Below, piece after piece: positions 41,728 to 50,724 of a stretch of 64,000 nt of DNA (within the stretch, counting starts at the first letter, position 1; each line of letters opens with the position of its first letter). The translations under genes and the position numbers were made by a program. Source of the DNA: an uncultured Bacteroidales bacterium (GTDB taxonomy: Bacteria > Bacteroidota > Bacteroidia > Bacteroidales > UBA932). The stretch lies in NCBI GenBank assembly GCA_934726455.1, contig CAKVDS010000006.1:1-64000 (forward strand), read 5' to 3'. The notes under the pieces are model-generated. The model was not told where the DNA came from and searched no databases. It was given only the letters and a program-made list of their open reading frames with translations.

Positions 41728-42258
41728 ATGTCAGATAAAAAGGCGGTCTTCTTCTGTTCCGCCAGTCACGACATAAAGGCCGGATATAATCAAGCTGCAC
41801 GGGAAATTGTCCGTGCGGCTTGTTTGTCTGGATATGACATTGTCTCCGGGGGGACCGTCAAGGGGACGATGGGAGTGATTTGTGACGAGGCTTCCCTCTA
41901 TGATGTCGAGGTGATAGGAGCGATACCCCGTTTCATGAAAGGGCTGGAGCATCCGGCTTTGACGCAGTGCGTGTGGACCGACAAGATGTCGGAGCGCAAG
42001 GATGCGATGAGGGAGGGGACTTGTCTCGCAATAGCCCTTCCGGGCGGGATCGGGACTCTTGATGAACTCGCCGAGACATTCTGCCTTGCCAAGATGGGGC
42101 TCTACAAAGGGCGCGTCATCGTTTTCAATCCGGACGGTTTCTACGACCCTTTCAGAAAACAGCTTGAGACTTATGTCCGCGGCGGTTTCATGGATGTTGA
42201 AGCCATGTCTTTGATAAGTTTCCCTGATACGGTCGAAGAAGTCAAGGCGCTGCTGTGA
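41728..42258 (+). CDS. LOG-family protein (TIGR00730-type Rossmann fold)
   Basis: A 176-residue protein with the PGGxGTxxE motif (LPGGIGTLDELAE) of the LOG family, whose members split cytokinin riboside monophosphates or act as nucleotide-processing phosphoribohydrolases. The bacterial substrate is not certain. SASHDIKAGYNQAAREIVRA is the nucleotide-binding start. It is the first gene of the tight LOG-prenyl synthase-holB-ricT-gldH-trmB operon. Confidence 0.88.
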   Translation: MSDKKAVFFCSASHDIKAGYNQAAREIVRAACLSGYDIVSGGTVKGTMGVICDEASLYDVEVIGAIPRFMKGLEHPALTQCVWTDKMSERKDAMREGTCLAIALPGGIGTLDELAETFCLAKMGLYKGRVIVFNPDGFYDPFRKQLETYVRGGFMDVEAMSLISFPDTVEEVKALL

Positions 42259-43223
42259 ACATAGGCGGGATCATATCATTGCTTGGCGAGGACTGGACGC
42301 GGATGCGCGAGCTGATCCGCACAGACTTGCATTCAGATGTGGCATTGCTCGAGGATGTCAATTCCAAGGTGCTTTCCCATTCCGGCAAGATGCTCCGTCC
42401 GCTCGTCTGTCTGTTGATGGCCAAGGCTCTTGGTGTGCCCAATGATGACAGTCTCCACTATGCGGCCGCTTCCGAACTTCTCCACAACGCGACTCTGATG
42501 CATGATGACGTGGCGGATGAGAGCTCAGAGCGCAGGGGAGTCCCGACAGTGTCGGCCATGCTCGGGCCGTCCGCTGCTGTGCTGGTGGGTGATTACTGGC
42601 TGGCCAGAGCGGTTGAGGCTGTGTTTGCCACCCGGCGTTTCGCCCAGGTGGTCAAGCTCTTTTCCCGTACTCTCACTGATTTGGCGGAGGGAGAGATGTA
42701 CCAGTTTGAGAAGGCTTCTTCTGCGGATACTACTGAGGAAGACTATTTCAGGATCATAAGGTGCAAGACAGCATCGCTTTTTGTCGCGGCTGCGGAGTCC
42801 GGCGCCTGCTCTGTGGATGCTTCGGCGGAGCAGCTGGAGGCTGCGAGGTCTTATGCTCTGGCTCTCGGCACCGCTTTCCAGATCAAGGATGATATTCTGG
42901 ACTACGCCGGCACCGGTGAACTCGGAAAGCCTGTCGGGATGGATCTCAAAGAACAGAAGATAACCCTTCCTCTTATCGGCGCTCTTTCCACCCTTGAAGA
43001 TGATTCCCGTATGCGCAGCAAAATACTTCAGATTCAGGAACATCCGGAGTTTTGCGGGCAGCTGCATTCTTTTGTGGTTGAACGAGGGGGGATTGATTAC
43101 GCCGCCGTCAGGCTTCAGGAGTACATCGATGCGGCCGTTGGCGCTCTTGACTCCGTGCCTGATTCTCCTGCCAAGGAAGCTTTGGCGGAGATGGCACGTT
43201 TCAACGCTTTCAGACAGGTATGA
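42255..43223 (+). CDS. Polyprenyl diphosphate synthase
   Basis: A 322-residue trans-prenyltransferase. First Asp-rich motif LMHDDVADESSERRG and second QIKDDILDYAG bind the Mg-diphosphate. It makes the long-chain polyprenyl tail, probably for menaquinone. It begins with GTG in a GTGA overlap with the LOG stop, and its end overlaps holB by 4 bases. Confidence 0.92.
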   Translation: MNIGGIISLLGEDWTRMRELIRTDLHSDVALLEDVNSKVLSHSGKMLRPLVCLLMAKALGVPNDDSLHYAAASELLHNATLMHDDVADESSERRGVPTVSAMLGPSAAVLVGDYWLARAVEAVFATRRFAQVVKLFSRTLTDLAEGEMYQFEKASSADTTEEDYFRIIRCKTASLFVAAAESGACSVDASAEQLEAARSYALALGTAFQIKDDILDYAGTGELGKPVGMDLKEQKITLPLIGALSTLEDDSRMRSKILQIQEHPEFCGQLHSFVVERGGIDYAAVRLQEYIDAAVGALDSVPDSPAKEALAEMARFNAFRQV

Positions 43224-44206
43224 GATTCGCACAACTTCAAGGGAACGATGATGTCGTGAGGGCTCTTGTCGGTATGGTGGATTCCGGCAAAGTGCCGCAT
43301 GCCATAATGTTTCAGGAAGATGACGGAGGCGGTGCCTTCCCGCTGTGTCAGGCATTTCTCCAGTATCTTTATTGTGCCGACCGCAGAGGCGGTGATTCAT
43401 GCGGCGTCTGCCCTTCCTGCAACAAGATATCAAAGTGCATTCACCCGGATGTGCATTTTGTGTACCCGACGGCCGCGTCCACCATATCTCTCCAGTTCAT
43501 CGCCCAGTTCCGGCAGTTGGCTGTGTCTAATCCTTATTTTACTGAATCTCAGCTTTCTTCGGCTCTCGGAATAGAGGGCAAGAACTCTCTTATCGCGGTC
43601 AGCGAGGCCAAGCATCTGCTGGAGACATTGTCCTTGAGCGCCCTTGAGAGCGGCTATCGCTCGGTCGTGATCTATCTTCCGGAGAAGATGAACCCGGATG
43701 CGGCCAACCGCCTGCTCAAGATTATCGAGGAACCTCCGCTTCAGACCCAGTTTCTCTTGATTACACATCATTCAGAGAGGGTGCTGCAGACCATATCTTC
43801 GCGATGCCAGCAGATCCGTGTAAGGCCCGCCGGCACTGCTGATACCGCTGCCACATTTGCTTCGCCGGAACTTTTCTCCGGCTTGATGGAAGCGCTTCTG
43901 CGGAAAGATCTGCTCGCCGCGCTTGATGCCGGGGAGGGGATTGCGGCTCTGCCGTCGCGCGAGGCTGCCAAATCTTTTTGTAAATTTGCATCCTACCAAC
44001 TTCGCCTCATATTCCTTGCTCAGCAGGGGCTCAGTTCTCTTGGGGCTGACAGCGCCGATGCCCTCCGGTGGGCTTCCGTCCTGCCCAAGACTTTTCCGCG
44101 TGCGGCACTTGCCGTGTTTGATGAGACAAACTCTCTGATAGACCGCAATGTCAACGCACGTCTGCTGTTTACGGATATGGTGGACAGACTTTTTATGCTT
44201 ATATGA
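43220..44206 (+). CDS. holB: DNA polymerase III delta' subunit (HolB)
   Basis: A 328-residue clamp-loader subunit. SCGVCPSCNKISKCIHPDVH is the delta' zinc site, and LLKIIEEPPLQTQFLLITHH carries the usual LLK-EEPP segment. The Walker A is degenerate (DDGGGAFPLCQAF), as expected for the non-ATPase delta'. It is joined to ricT by an ATGA overlap. Confidence 0.92.
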   Translation: MRFAQLQGNDDVVRALVGMVDSGKVPHAIMFQEDDGGGAFPLCQAFLQYLYCADRRGGDSCGVCPSCNKISKCIHPDVHFVYPTAASTISLQFIAQFRQLAVSNPYFTESQLSSALGIEGKNSLIAVSEAKHLLETLSLSALESGYRSVVIYLPEKMNPDAANRLLKIIEEPPLQTQFLLITHHSERVLQTISSRCQQIRVRPAGTADTAATFASPELFSGLMEALLRKDLLAALDAGEGIAALPSREAAKSFCKFASYQLRLIFLAQQGLSSLGADSADALRWASVLPKTFPRAALAVFDETNSLIDRNVNARLLFTDMVDRLFMLI

Positions 44207-45528
44207 ACGATATCAGAGAATCCATACATTTCGACTGTTCCCGCGGCTGCGTCGTGACCCATGACGCTGAGTCCGGAGAGACCTCATGCTCTTACCGTGC
44301 AGGATGCTGCAAACTCGGTGACTACAACTGGCTTAAGGACGCGCAGGACGGCTCCTGCAAGGATCTTTTCGAGGTGCGTTTCAAGAACACCCGCAAAGGT
44401 ATCTATATCAACGACTCTCCGCAGAATATAAGGCTTGGGGATCTCGTGATGGTCGAGGCCACGACCGGGCTGGATCTTGGCATTGTGACGCTGGAGGGTC
44501 CTATAGTAGGACGTCAGATGAAGTGCAAGGGGATAGATCCCAAGACGGCCGTGTTTAAAAAAATCTATCGCAAGGCCCGTCAGACCGACATTGAGCGATG
44601 GCAGGAGGCGATAGCCCGCGAGCAGGAGACCATGATCAAGGCCCGCAGCATCGCAGCCGAGATGGGATTGGAGATGAAGATCGGGGACGTGGAGTTCCAG
44701 GGAGACGGCACCAAGGCCATTTTCTATTACATAGCCGACGGCCGTGTGGATTTCCGTCAGCTCATCAAGGCATTTGCCGAGGAGTTCCATATCAGGATAG
44801 AGATGAAGCAGATCGGAGCTCGTCAGGAGGCCGGGCTCATCGGAGGGCTCGGAGTCTGCGGCCGGGAACTGTGCTGTGCCAACTATATCTCGTCCTTCCA
44901 GAGCATCTCCACGGCAGCGGCCCGTTGCCAGGACCTCTCTCTCAATCCGCAGAAACTTGCCGGCCAGTGCGGAAAACTCAAGTGCTGCCTCAACTATGAG
45001 GTCGCCACATATCTTGACGCGCAGTCCCGTATCCCTAAAGTGAGTGAACCTCTTGATTTTCAGGATGGTCAGGCGTATCTGCGCAAGACGGACATACTCA
45101 AGGAGGTGATGTATTTCTCTTACGACAAGACCTCCGATGCCCAGCTCTACCCGCTGTCCGCTTCCGAGGTCCGCGAGATCATAAAGATGAACCGCAACGG
45201 CATCAAGCCGGAATCCCTCAGGAGCGAGCCGGAGCCTGCGGCGCCTGAGTTCGTGACGGCAGTCGGGGATGACAGCATCAGCCGTTTCGATTCGCCGCGC
45301 CGCCGCAAGGGAGGCAAGGGGCGCGGAGGCAACCGTGGCGGCAGGCAGCAGTCTCAGGATACAGTAAAACAGGGAGCCGCCCCGCAGCCGAGGCAGGCAT
45401 CCGGTGACCGTCCGCGCCAAGACAGGCCTCGTCAGGGCAGTGGCCGTCCGCGTCAAGACGCAAGGCCGAAACAAAATGGCGGCCGTCCTCGCCAGAACGC
45501 ACCGAAGCCTGAGGGCGGGGAGAAATGA
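44203..45528 (+). CDS. ricT: PSP1-domain protein RicT (YaaT-like)
   Basis: A 441-residue cytosolic protein. The PSP1 domain spans about 130-270 and carries the Cys cluster of Fe-S-binding RicT: GGLGVCGRELCCANYISS and CGKLKCCLNYE. In Bacillus the Ric complex steers RNase Y; here the partner is unknown. The last 70 residues are Arg/Gly/Pro/Gln-rich with repeated DRPRQ-type units, an RNA-binding-like disordered tail absent from short homologues. It sits between holB and gldH, a conserved Bacteroidota order. Confidence 0.88.
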   Translation: MNDIRESIHFDCSRGCVVTHDAESGETSCSYRAGCCKLGDYNWLKDAQDGSCKDLFEVRFKNTRKGIYINDSPQNIRLGDLVMVEATTGLDLGIVTLEGPIVGRQMKCKGIDPKTAVFKKIYRKARQTDIERWQEAIAREQETMIKARSIAAEMGLEMKIGDVEFQGDGTKAIFYYIADGRVDFRQLIKAFAEEFHIRIEMKQIGARQEAGLIGGLGVCGRELCCANYISSFQSISTAAARCQDLSLNPQKLAGQCGKLKCCLNYEVATYLDAQSRIPKVSEPLDFQDGQAYLRKTDILKEVMYFSYDKTSDAQLYPLSASEVREIIKMNRNGIKPESLRSEPEPAAPEFVTAVGDDSISRFDSPRRRKGGKGRGGNRGGRQQSQDTVKQGAAPQPRQASGDRPRQDRPRQGSGRPRQDARPKQNGGRPRQNAPKPEGGEK

Positions 45529-45935
45529 GGGCGCTGATCCCGTTTATCAGCTGTCTGCTGCTGGCTGGTTGTGCCAGACCGGCTCAGACCGAAAATTTCA
45601 TCCGCGCGGACAGGGCGGAGAACGGGGTGTACTCGTTCCCCGTTGACATGACCGATTCTCTGTCTACGTATGATTTCTGGTTTTACAGCCGGCTTGCCGC
45701 CGGGCGGAAGAACAATCTTGAACTCCGTGTGAGTTGGACTGCTCCGTCTGGACGCAGCCTCTATGAGACTGTGTATATGGGGAATCTGGACAGCCGCGGG
45801 GAGCGCGAGCTATATAGGAGCGGCATCGTGCCGGCAGAGTATGGTGAGTGGAGGGTCAATGTGCGTCCGGTAGATCCGGGAAAGGATTTTCTCGGACTGG
45901 GGCTTATATGCAGAAGAAACGATGGGTCACGATAA
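45525..45935 (+). CDS. gldH: Gliding motility lipoprotein GldH
   Basis: A 136-residue lipoprotein; lipobox CLLLAGCAR gives Cys16. SFPVDMTDSLSTYDFWFY and the mid-chain LRVSWTAPSGRSLYETVY fit GldH. In gliders it is needed for motility; many non-gliding Bacteroidales keep it, so it does not imply gliding. No other gld or por genes are in the window. The 3' end overlaps trmB by 14 bases. Confidence 0.85.
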   Translation: MRALIPFISCLLLAGCARPAQTENFIRADRAENGVYSFPVDMTDSLSTYDFWFYSRLAAGRKNNLELRVSWTAPSGRSLYETVYMGNLDSRGERELYRSGIVPAEYGEWRVNVRPVDPGKDFLGLGLICRRNDGSR

Positions 45936-46761
45936 ACTGAGAAAATTTGCGGAGAACGAGACTTTCTCCTGTCTGTTGCAACCTTCTTCGAGGGAGCTTC
46001 TCGCGGACGGGTTTTTCAATCTCAAGGACCACCCGATAAAGGGGCGTTGGAGGGAGGAGATGTTCCCGTGCGGCCCGGCGGATGCTCCGCTTGTGCTGGA
46101 ACTCGGCTGTGGCAAAGGAGAATACACTGTTGACCTTGCTTTGCGCAATCCCTCTTCCGATTATGTCGGGGTGGACATCAAGGGAGCGCGCTTGTGGAAA
46201 GGTGCGGGAAGGGTCACGCGCGAGCATATCGGCAATGCTGCGTTCTTGCGCACCCGGGTAGAGTTCATCACGGCTTTTTTCGCTCCCGGGGAGGTGTCGG
46301 AAATCTGGTTGACCTTCTCTGATCCCCAGTTCCGGAGCGAGAATTCGCGTCTTACTTCTCCGCTTTTTCTGGAGCGGTATCGTTCTATGCTGAAGCCTGG
46401 GGGCGTGGTGCGCCTCAAGACGGATTCGATGTTCCTGCACCGCTATACGCGTGCCGTGTGCGAGACCAATTCGTTGAAGATCCTCTCATGCACTGAGGAC
46501 CTGTATGGGTCGGATGATCTGTTGATAGAGCCTGAAGTGCGTGAGGTGCAGACTTTTTATGAGAAGATGTTCCGCGAGCAGGGCTACAATATCACCTACC
46601 TCTCGTTTGTGATCGATCATGACGGGCCTTTTGTCTCCCCACGCGATCCGGAGGATTTCGATTCCGCCTACTGGCGCTCCGTCGAGGGCCCGCGCCTTCT
46701 CTTCGGTCACGACTCCGCCGAGACCCGCCGCCAGAAGCTGAAGACCGCCCCGGAGGAGTAG
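45922..46761 (+). CDS. trmB: tRNA (guanine(46)-N7)-methyltransferase
   Basis: A 279-residue SAM-dependent enzyme forming m7G46 in tRNA. VLELGCGKGEYTVDLA is the SAM site, DYVGVDIKGARLWKGA and IWLTFSDPQFRSEN are TrmB hallmarks. Longer than E. coli TrmB (about 240) through an extended N-terminus and tail. It is last in the operon; REP element D starts 8 bases after the stop. Confidence 0.93.
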   Translation: MGHDKLRKFAENETFSCLLQPSSRELLADGFFNLKDHPIKGRWREEMFPCGPADAPLVLELGCGKGEYTVDLALRNPSSDYVGVDIKGARLWKGAGRVTREHIGNAAFLRTRVEFITAFFAPGEVSEIWLTFSDPQFRSENSRLTSPLFLERYRSMLKPGGVVRLKTDSMFLHRYTRAVCETNSLKILSCTEDLYGSDDLLIEPEVREVQTFYEKMFREQGYNITYLSFVIDHDGPFVSPRDPEDFDSAYWRSVEGPRLLFGHDSAETRRQKLKTAPEE

Positions 46762-46769
46762 CGCTTCTG

Positions 46770-46851
46770 TTTGTCCGGTGAAACCCGTTTCCCCCGGACA
46801 AAACCGTGTTTTTGAGCCGTTGTCCGGCAGAAAGGCCTTTTGGTGGACAAA
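46770..46851 (-). repeat. REP element D: diverged two-hairpin copy
   Basis: Two hairpins: 46770-46802 (TTTGTCCGG/CCGGACAAA) and 46820-46851 (TTGTCCGGC with GTGGACAAA around a GGCC core). The inner sequences (CCGTTTCCCC and AAGGCCT) match hairpins 3 and 2 of element A in its plus-strand order, so this is probably a copy in the A orientation that lacks hairpin 1. It is more diverged than A, B or C and lies about 21 kb from the RAYT gene. The rest of the 46762-46946 gap holds only a candidate -7 box (TACCTTGC at 46919). Confidence 0.75.
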
Positions 46852-46946
46852 CGGAAAGCGGATTTTAAAAATATTAAGAAAAAATCATGGAACTCTTGTG
46901 AAATACGTATTCTTTTCCTACCTTGCAAAAATTAAATTATTTTAAA

Positions 46947-47168
46947 ATGAAAAAAGTACTCATTGCTCTCGTTCTTCTCGTCTCTCCATTATTCTCGAAC
47001 ACTTCAGAAGCGACCAGAAACTCCGTGGAAGTTTATAAGGATTGTGAAATATTCTGTCCTAAATGCAGATCTGGAGAAGTCAACCATACCCACATAGACG
47101 GTTCTTCGACCTACTATGCCGTTTGTCGGATATGTGGATACCAATGGTATGGGAGCTCTTCGAAGTAA
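46947..47168 (+). CDS. Small exported zinc-ribbon-like protein
   Basis: A 73-residue protein with a signal peptide (residues 1-20, MKKVLIALVLLVSPLFSN then TSEA) and a mature part carrying CPKCRSG and CRICGYQW, the Cys4 pattern of a zinc ribbon or rubredoxin-like site. I know no family for it. It is preceded by A-rich sequence, as usual for a Bacteroidota ribosome site, and a near-consensus -7 box. Its last 20 bases overlap the start of the barrel gene in another frame. Confidence 0.6.
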   Translation: MKKVLIALVLLVSPLFSNTSEATRNSVEVYKDCEIFCPKCRSGEVNHTHIDGSSTYYAVCRICGYQWYGSSSK

Positions 47169-49854
47169 TATATTATTGCTGTTTACGTTCCTCCTCTTCG
47201 CGTTCAGCGCTTTCGCCCAGCAGGGTTCGGGCATTCAGAAGTACTTGAATGTCAAGATTGAGGCGACGGTGCTCGATTCGCTCAGCAGAGAGCCTGTCGA
47301 GTTCGCTTCATCATATATCACAAAGCAGGGGGACAGCACCATACTCAGTTTTACAATGTCTGCCGGAGATGGCAAAGTCAGCTTCGACAATGTGGCGAAA
47401 GGCAAGTATGTGCTTTATGTTGAGCAGCTTGGCTACAAACCATTCGCCCTGTCGTTTTCTACCCCGGACAGCGCATTCGGAACCTATGACCTCGGGCAAC
47501 TGCTGATCAGCCCCGACCCCGAGACATTGGAGGCGGCAAGAGTGACAGGAGACGCCTCCCCGATAACCATAATCAAAGACACTGTCGTCTATAACGCCGG
47601 CTCATACAAGGTAGGCGAAAACGCAAAACTCGGCGAACTCCTCTCCAAGATGCCGGGCATCAAGGTCGAAGGCTCCAGCGTGACAGTGGGAGGCTCACCT
47701 GTACGCAACATCACGATAGGCGGGCGGACATTCTTCCTCGATGACCCTATGGTCGCCGTCAACAATATACCGGCGCGAATTGTCCGCAATGTCAAGGTGT
47801 ACGACAAGACTCCCGAAACTGAAGGCGGGATGGTCTCCGATACACAGAAAGAGACGGTGATGGATGTGGCGCTGAAGCCCGAATACGAAGACGGCTTTTT
47901 CGGCAACGCCAGTGCTTCTGCGGCTTATGAAAAAGAACTTCTTGGCAACGGGGAGCTGATGCTGTCACGCTTCTCCCCGAAAGAGCAGATCACGGCACTT
48001 GCCAATTACAAGTCTGTCGCAGACCCTTTCTCCGGCAACAGCCAGATCATAAGGGGAGGTCAGACCCTTTCCCCGGGCAGGCTCACCGCAAGCGATGGCA
48101 GAGAGCGCAGTGCCTTGGCCGGCATCAACCTCGATACGGACCGATTCCAGAAGATTAAACTTGACGGCTCCGTAAAATATGACTACAGCAGCAAGACGGT
48201 AGCAGACACCATTAACCGTAGTTTTATAGCCGGGGAAAAACTGGCCGAAGAGGAGGAATTGCTCTCCGGGGTCACCGGCAGCCATGCCGTGAGCGGAAAC
48301 ATCCGGTTAGGCAACAAGAACAAATCCCGTTACAATTTGAGTGTCAACATCTCCGGCTCCTACAGCAGGTCCGATGAATCCTCCATGTCTCAGACAGGAA
48401 ATGCTCCCACCTACGGCAGTTCGTTCAGCGGCGACCAGCTGTACGGCAACGCATCGACAGTCATCACTCTGCCCAAACTCGGCAAGCCTGGACGTTTCGC
48501 CATGATGAGTTTCAATCTTTCCGGGGAGATGTCCGAAGGCCATGGCGCAGACGGCAGCATAAGCTACAAGAATTCACGGGACAATGCCGGTGGACGCCTG
48601 TTTGTCAACTACGTCGAACCGCTCACGGAAAAACTGTCCTTGCAGGCAAAAGTGAATGCCAGCCTCAGTCTCTCGGATTTCACCAGGACAGCGGATCAAG
48701 AATTCTATAGCTACACAGACAGTTATTCTTCTGTCTCCATGTCGCAGTCATTGAGGGTGAGATTGAGCATAGTTGGAGGAGAACTGTATGCCGGGGCGGA
48801 TCTGAGCCAGTCAAGGCTCCGGGGAGATTGGGAGAACCGCATCAGCCCGAATATCGAATATAATTACAAAAAGTCGAACTGGACACTGACATTCCAGACG
48901 GACAGCTATATGTCATCGCCTTATACGGACTATCTGGTGTCCGCGCTCGACCTTTCCGATCCGACATGCACATTCGTCGGGAATCCGGCCATGAAGTCAA
49001 GTTACATCTGGTCAGCCAATATCCGGAGCCGATACAACGACCGCAAGAAGAAAAGGACGTTCACTGCCCGGGCCGGCGGCACCATGATGCAGAACCCGAC
49101 GGCAAACCTTATATGGTATGGCGCTTCAGGTCAAAGATTCAGCCGTCCGGTGAGCATGGACTCCCCACAGACGAGAATATCTGCAAGCCTGACAGCGACA
49201 ACGCCTCTGGATGGAGCTGCAAAGTGGATGTTTGACATCAGCCCTACGTTCTCCGGCCAGTTTGCCCAAAGCCTTCTTGTGGGGTCCGTATATTCCGGAG
49301 ACGTCAGCTATGAAGCCTTGTCCGGGTGGCTTGAAAACAGTGCCGCTATTGAAAAATCCGACCTTGTCAATTGCAACTACGGGATCAGTCTCGGCCTGCA
49401 GGGCAGTTTTTCCGCCATCAGCCTGCAAGCCAAAGCGGATTGGAACTACCGCGACTACCGCTGGGCGGAAGAATCTCTTCTCAACAGGCAGGTGCACGAT
49501 GGCTCGTTCAAATTCGAGGCGCTCTATCGTCCCGGAGCAGGGTGGGAGATGCAGGGAAAAGTGGAACAACTTGTATATCTGGGTTATCCTGAAGGGCTTA
49601 CGCGACCGGAGACAATCCTCAGCCTGCGTATTTCCAAGAGTTTCGGCCCGGTGGGCGTCAGCCTGAGCGGCGCGGATCTGCTTGATTCGCGCGGGGCGTT
49701 CACCTATAGTCCAGGAGCCACAATGACTGAATATACCCATTCCGCCCACTTTGGCCGTACTGTCATGATAGGTATCGCCCTTGATTTCGGCAAGTTCTCG
49801 GCTGTCAAAGCCGCCAAGGCGAATATGGCCGCCAGCGAGATAATGATGTATTAG
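47149..49854 (+). CDS. Large outer-membrane beta-barrel protein with N-terminal CarboxypepD_reg-like domain
   Basis: A 901-residue protein: signal peptide 1-24 (LLLFAFSAFAQ), carboxypeptidase-D-regulatory-like beta-sandwich at about 30-105, plug-like segment at about 140-220 (LSKMPGIKVEGSSVTVGG), then a long barrel. It resembles the TonB-receptor-related family OMP_b-brl_3. No SusD partner lies beside it, so it is not a SusC pair. The start is the ATG at 47149, which gives the signal peptide and overlaps the zinc-ribbon-like gene by 20 bases. Its stop overlaps the miaA stop (TTAG). Confidence 0.85.
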   Translation: MGALRSNILLLFTFLLFAFSAFAQQGSGIQKYLNVKIEATVLDSLSREPVEFASSYITKQGDSTILSFTMSAGDGKVSFDNVAKGKYVLYVEQLGYKPFALSFSTPDSAFGTYDLGQLLISPDPETLEAARVTGDASPITIIKDTVVYNAGSYKVGENAKLGELLSKMPGIKVEGSSVTVGGSPVRNITIGGRTFFLDDPMVAVNNIPARIVRNVKVYDKTPETEGGMVSDTQKETVMDVALKPEYEDGFFGNASASAAYEKELLGNGELMLSRFSPKEQITALANYKSVADPFSGNSQIIRGGQTLSPGRLTASDGRERSALAGINLDTDRFQKIKLDGSVKYDYSSKTVADTINRSFIAGEKLAEEEELLSGVTGSHAVSGNIRLGNKNKSRYNLSVNISGSYSRSDESSMSQTGNAPTYGSSFSGDQLYGNASTVITLPKLGKPGRFAMMSFNLSGEMSEGHGADGSISYKNSRDNAGGRLFVNYVEPLTEKLSLQAKVNASLSLSDFTRTADQEFYSYTDSYSSVSMSQSLRVRLSIVGGELYAGADLSQSRLRGDWENRISPNIEYNYKKSNWTLTFQTDSYMSSPYTDYLVSALDLSDPTCTFVGNPAMKSSYIWSANIRSRYNDRKKKRTFTARAGGTMMQNPTANLIWYGASGQRFSRPVSMDSPQTRISASLTATTPLDGAAKWMFDISPTFSGQFAQSLLVGSVYSGDVSYEALSGWLENSAAIEKSDLVNCNYGISLGLQGSFSAISLQAKADWNYRDYRWAEESLLNRQVHDGSFKFEALYRPGAGWEMQGKVEQLVYLGYPEGLTRPETILSLRISKSFGPVGVSLSGADLLDSRGAFTYSPGATMTEYTHSAHFGRTVMIGIALDFGKFSAVKAAKANMAASEIMMY

Positions 49855-50717
49855 ACCTCCACCCAGTGGATGCGGACACCGCTGCGCTCCATGCCCCGGA
49901 ACCAGGTCATCTGGCGCTTGGCGAACTGGTGGATGGCGATGGCGAGTTTCTCGCGCATCTGCCCGTAGCTGAGTTGGCCCAGAAGATATAGTGTAACGAA
50001 CTTGTACTCAAGTCCATACGAAATAAGCGTCTCTGCCGGCACTCCGCTGTCAAGCAGCCCTTGGATTTCCTCCACCATCCCCTCTTTGAGACGGGCGTCC
50101 AGCCGGCGGTCAATCCTCTCGTTGCGCACCTCGCGTGAGACGAGTGTCCCGATAAAATAAGGATGCTGTGGCAGACCCTCAGCCCTGGACGGGCCACGCT
50201 CCGCGCTCAAGGCCGACTTGCTTGAGAAATCGTAGCCGGCGGTGACGGCGTTGATATACATTCCCGTGCCCCCGCACAGTATGGGCACCATGCTCCGGGA
50301 GCGTATATCCGCCCATGCCCTGCGGAAATCCTGCTGATACTGGAAGACGTTGTATTGCGCCCCGGCGGGGAGGATGTCTATGAGATGATATGGGACATCC
50401 CCGTATTCGGATAGATCCTTGCCCGTGCCGATGTCCATACCTTTATATACTTGGCGCGAGTCGGCGGAGATGATTTCTGCACCTTCTATTATTGGGCTGT
50501 CAGTCATCCGGCCGGGACAGCCTTCGAAAAGCCCGAGGGCTGCGCAGGCGTTGATCTCGTTTGCAAGCTGCACTGCATAGCGCGTCTTGCCGGAAGCTGT
50601 CGGGCCGAGCACTACCACCAGATCCACTTGCCCGTCAATATATTCGCGGGCAAGAGCGCCGAAGTCAATCTCCTCCGGCTCCGGCAACTCGGCTATGACA
50701 GGCTTGCGCTGCGGCAT
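49851..50717 (-). CDS. miaA: tRNA dimethylallyltransferase
   Basis: A 288-residue enzyme adding the isopentenyl group to A37 of UNN-decoding tRNAs. VVLGPTASGKTRYAVQLA is the P-loop, SADSRQVYKGMDIGTGKD the tRNA-binding segment, and ILCGGTGMYINAV the catalytic pocket. Length is standard; a 30-residue N-terminal tail is extra. It is the last gene of the metK-smpB-miaA operon, 7 bases after smpB. Confidence 0.95.
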   Translation of the reverse strand: MPQRKPVIAELPEPEEIDFGALAREYIDGQVDLVVVLGPTASGKTRYAVQLANEINACAALGLFEGCPGRMTDSPIIEGAEIISADSRQVYKGMDIGTGKDLSEYGDVPYHLIDILPAGAQYNVFQYQQDFRRAWADIRSRSMVPILCGGTGMYINAVTAGYDFSSKSALSAERGPSRAEGLPQHPYFIGTLVSREVRNERIDRRLDARLKEGMVEEIQGLLDSGVPAETLISYGLEYKFVTLYLLGQLSYGQMREKLAIAIHQFAKRQMTWFRGMERSGVRIHWVEV

Positions 50718-50724
50718 GTCAAGA

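Noticed and set aside
45525..45935. gldH as evidence that the organism glides
   Set aside because: GldH occurs in many non-gliding Bacteroidales, and no other gliding or type IX secretion gene is in the window.
47149..49854. The large barrel as a SusC with polysaccharide locus
   Set aside because: No SusD-like gene or glycoside hydrolase is adjacent, and the sequence is closer to the OMP_b-brl_3 type.
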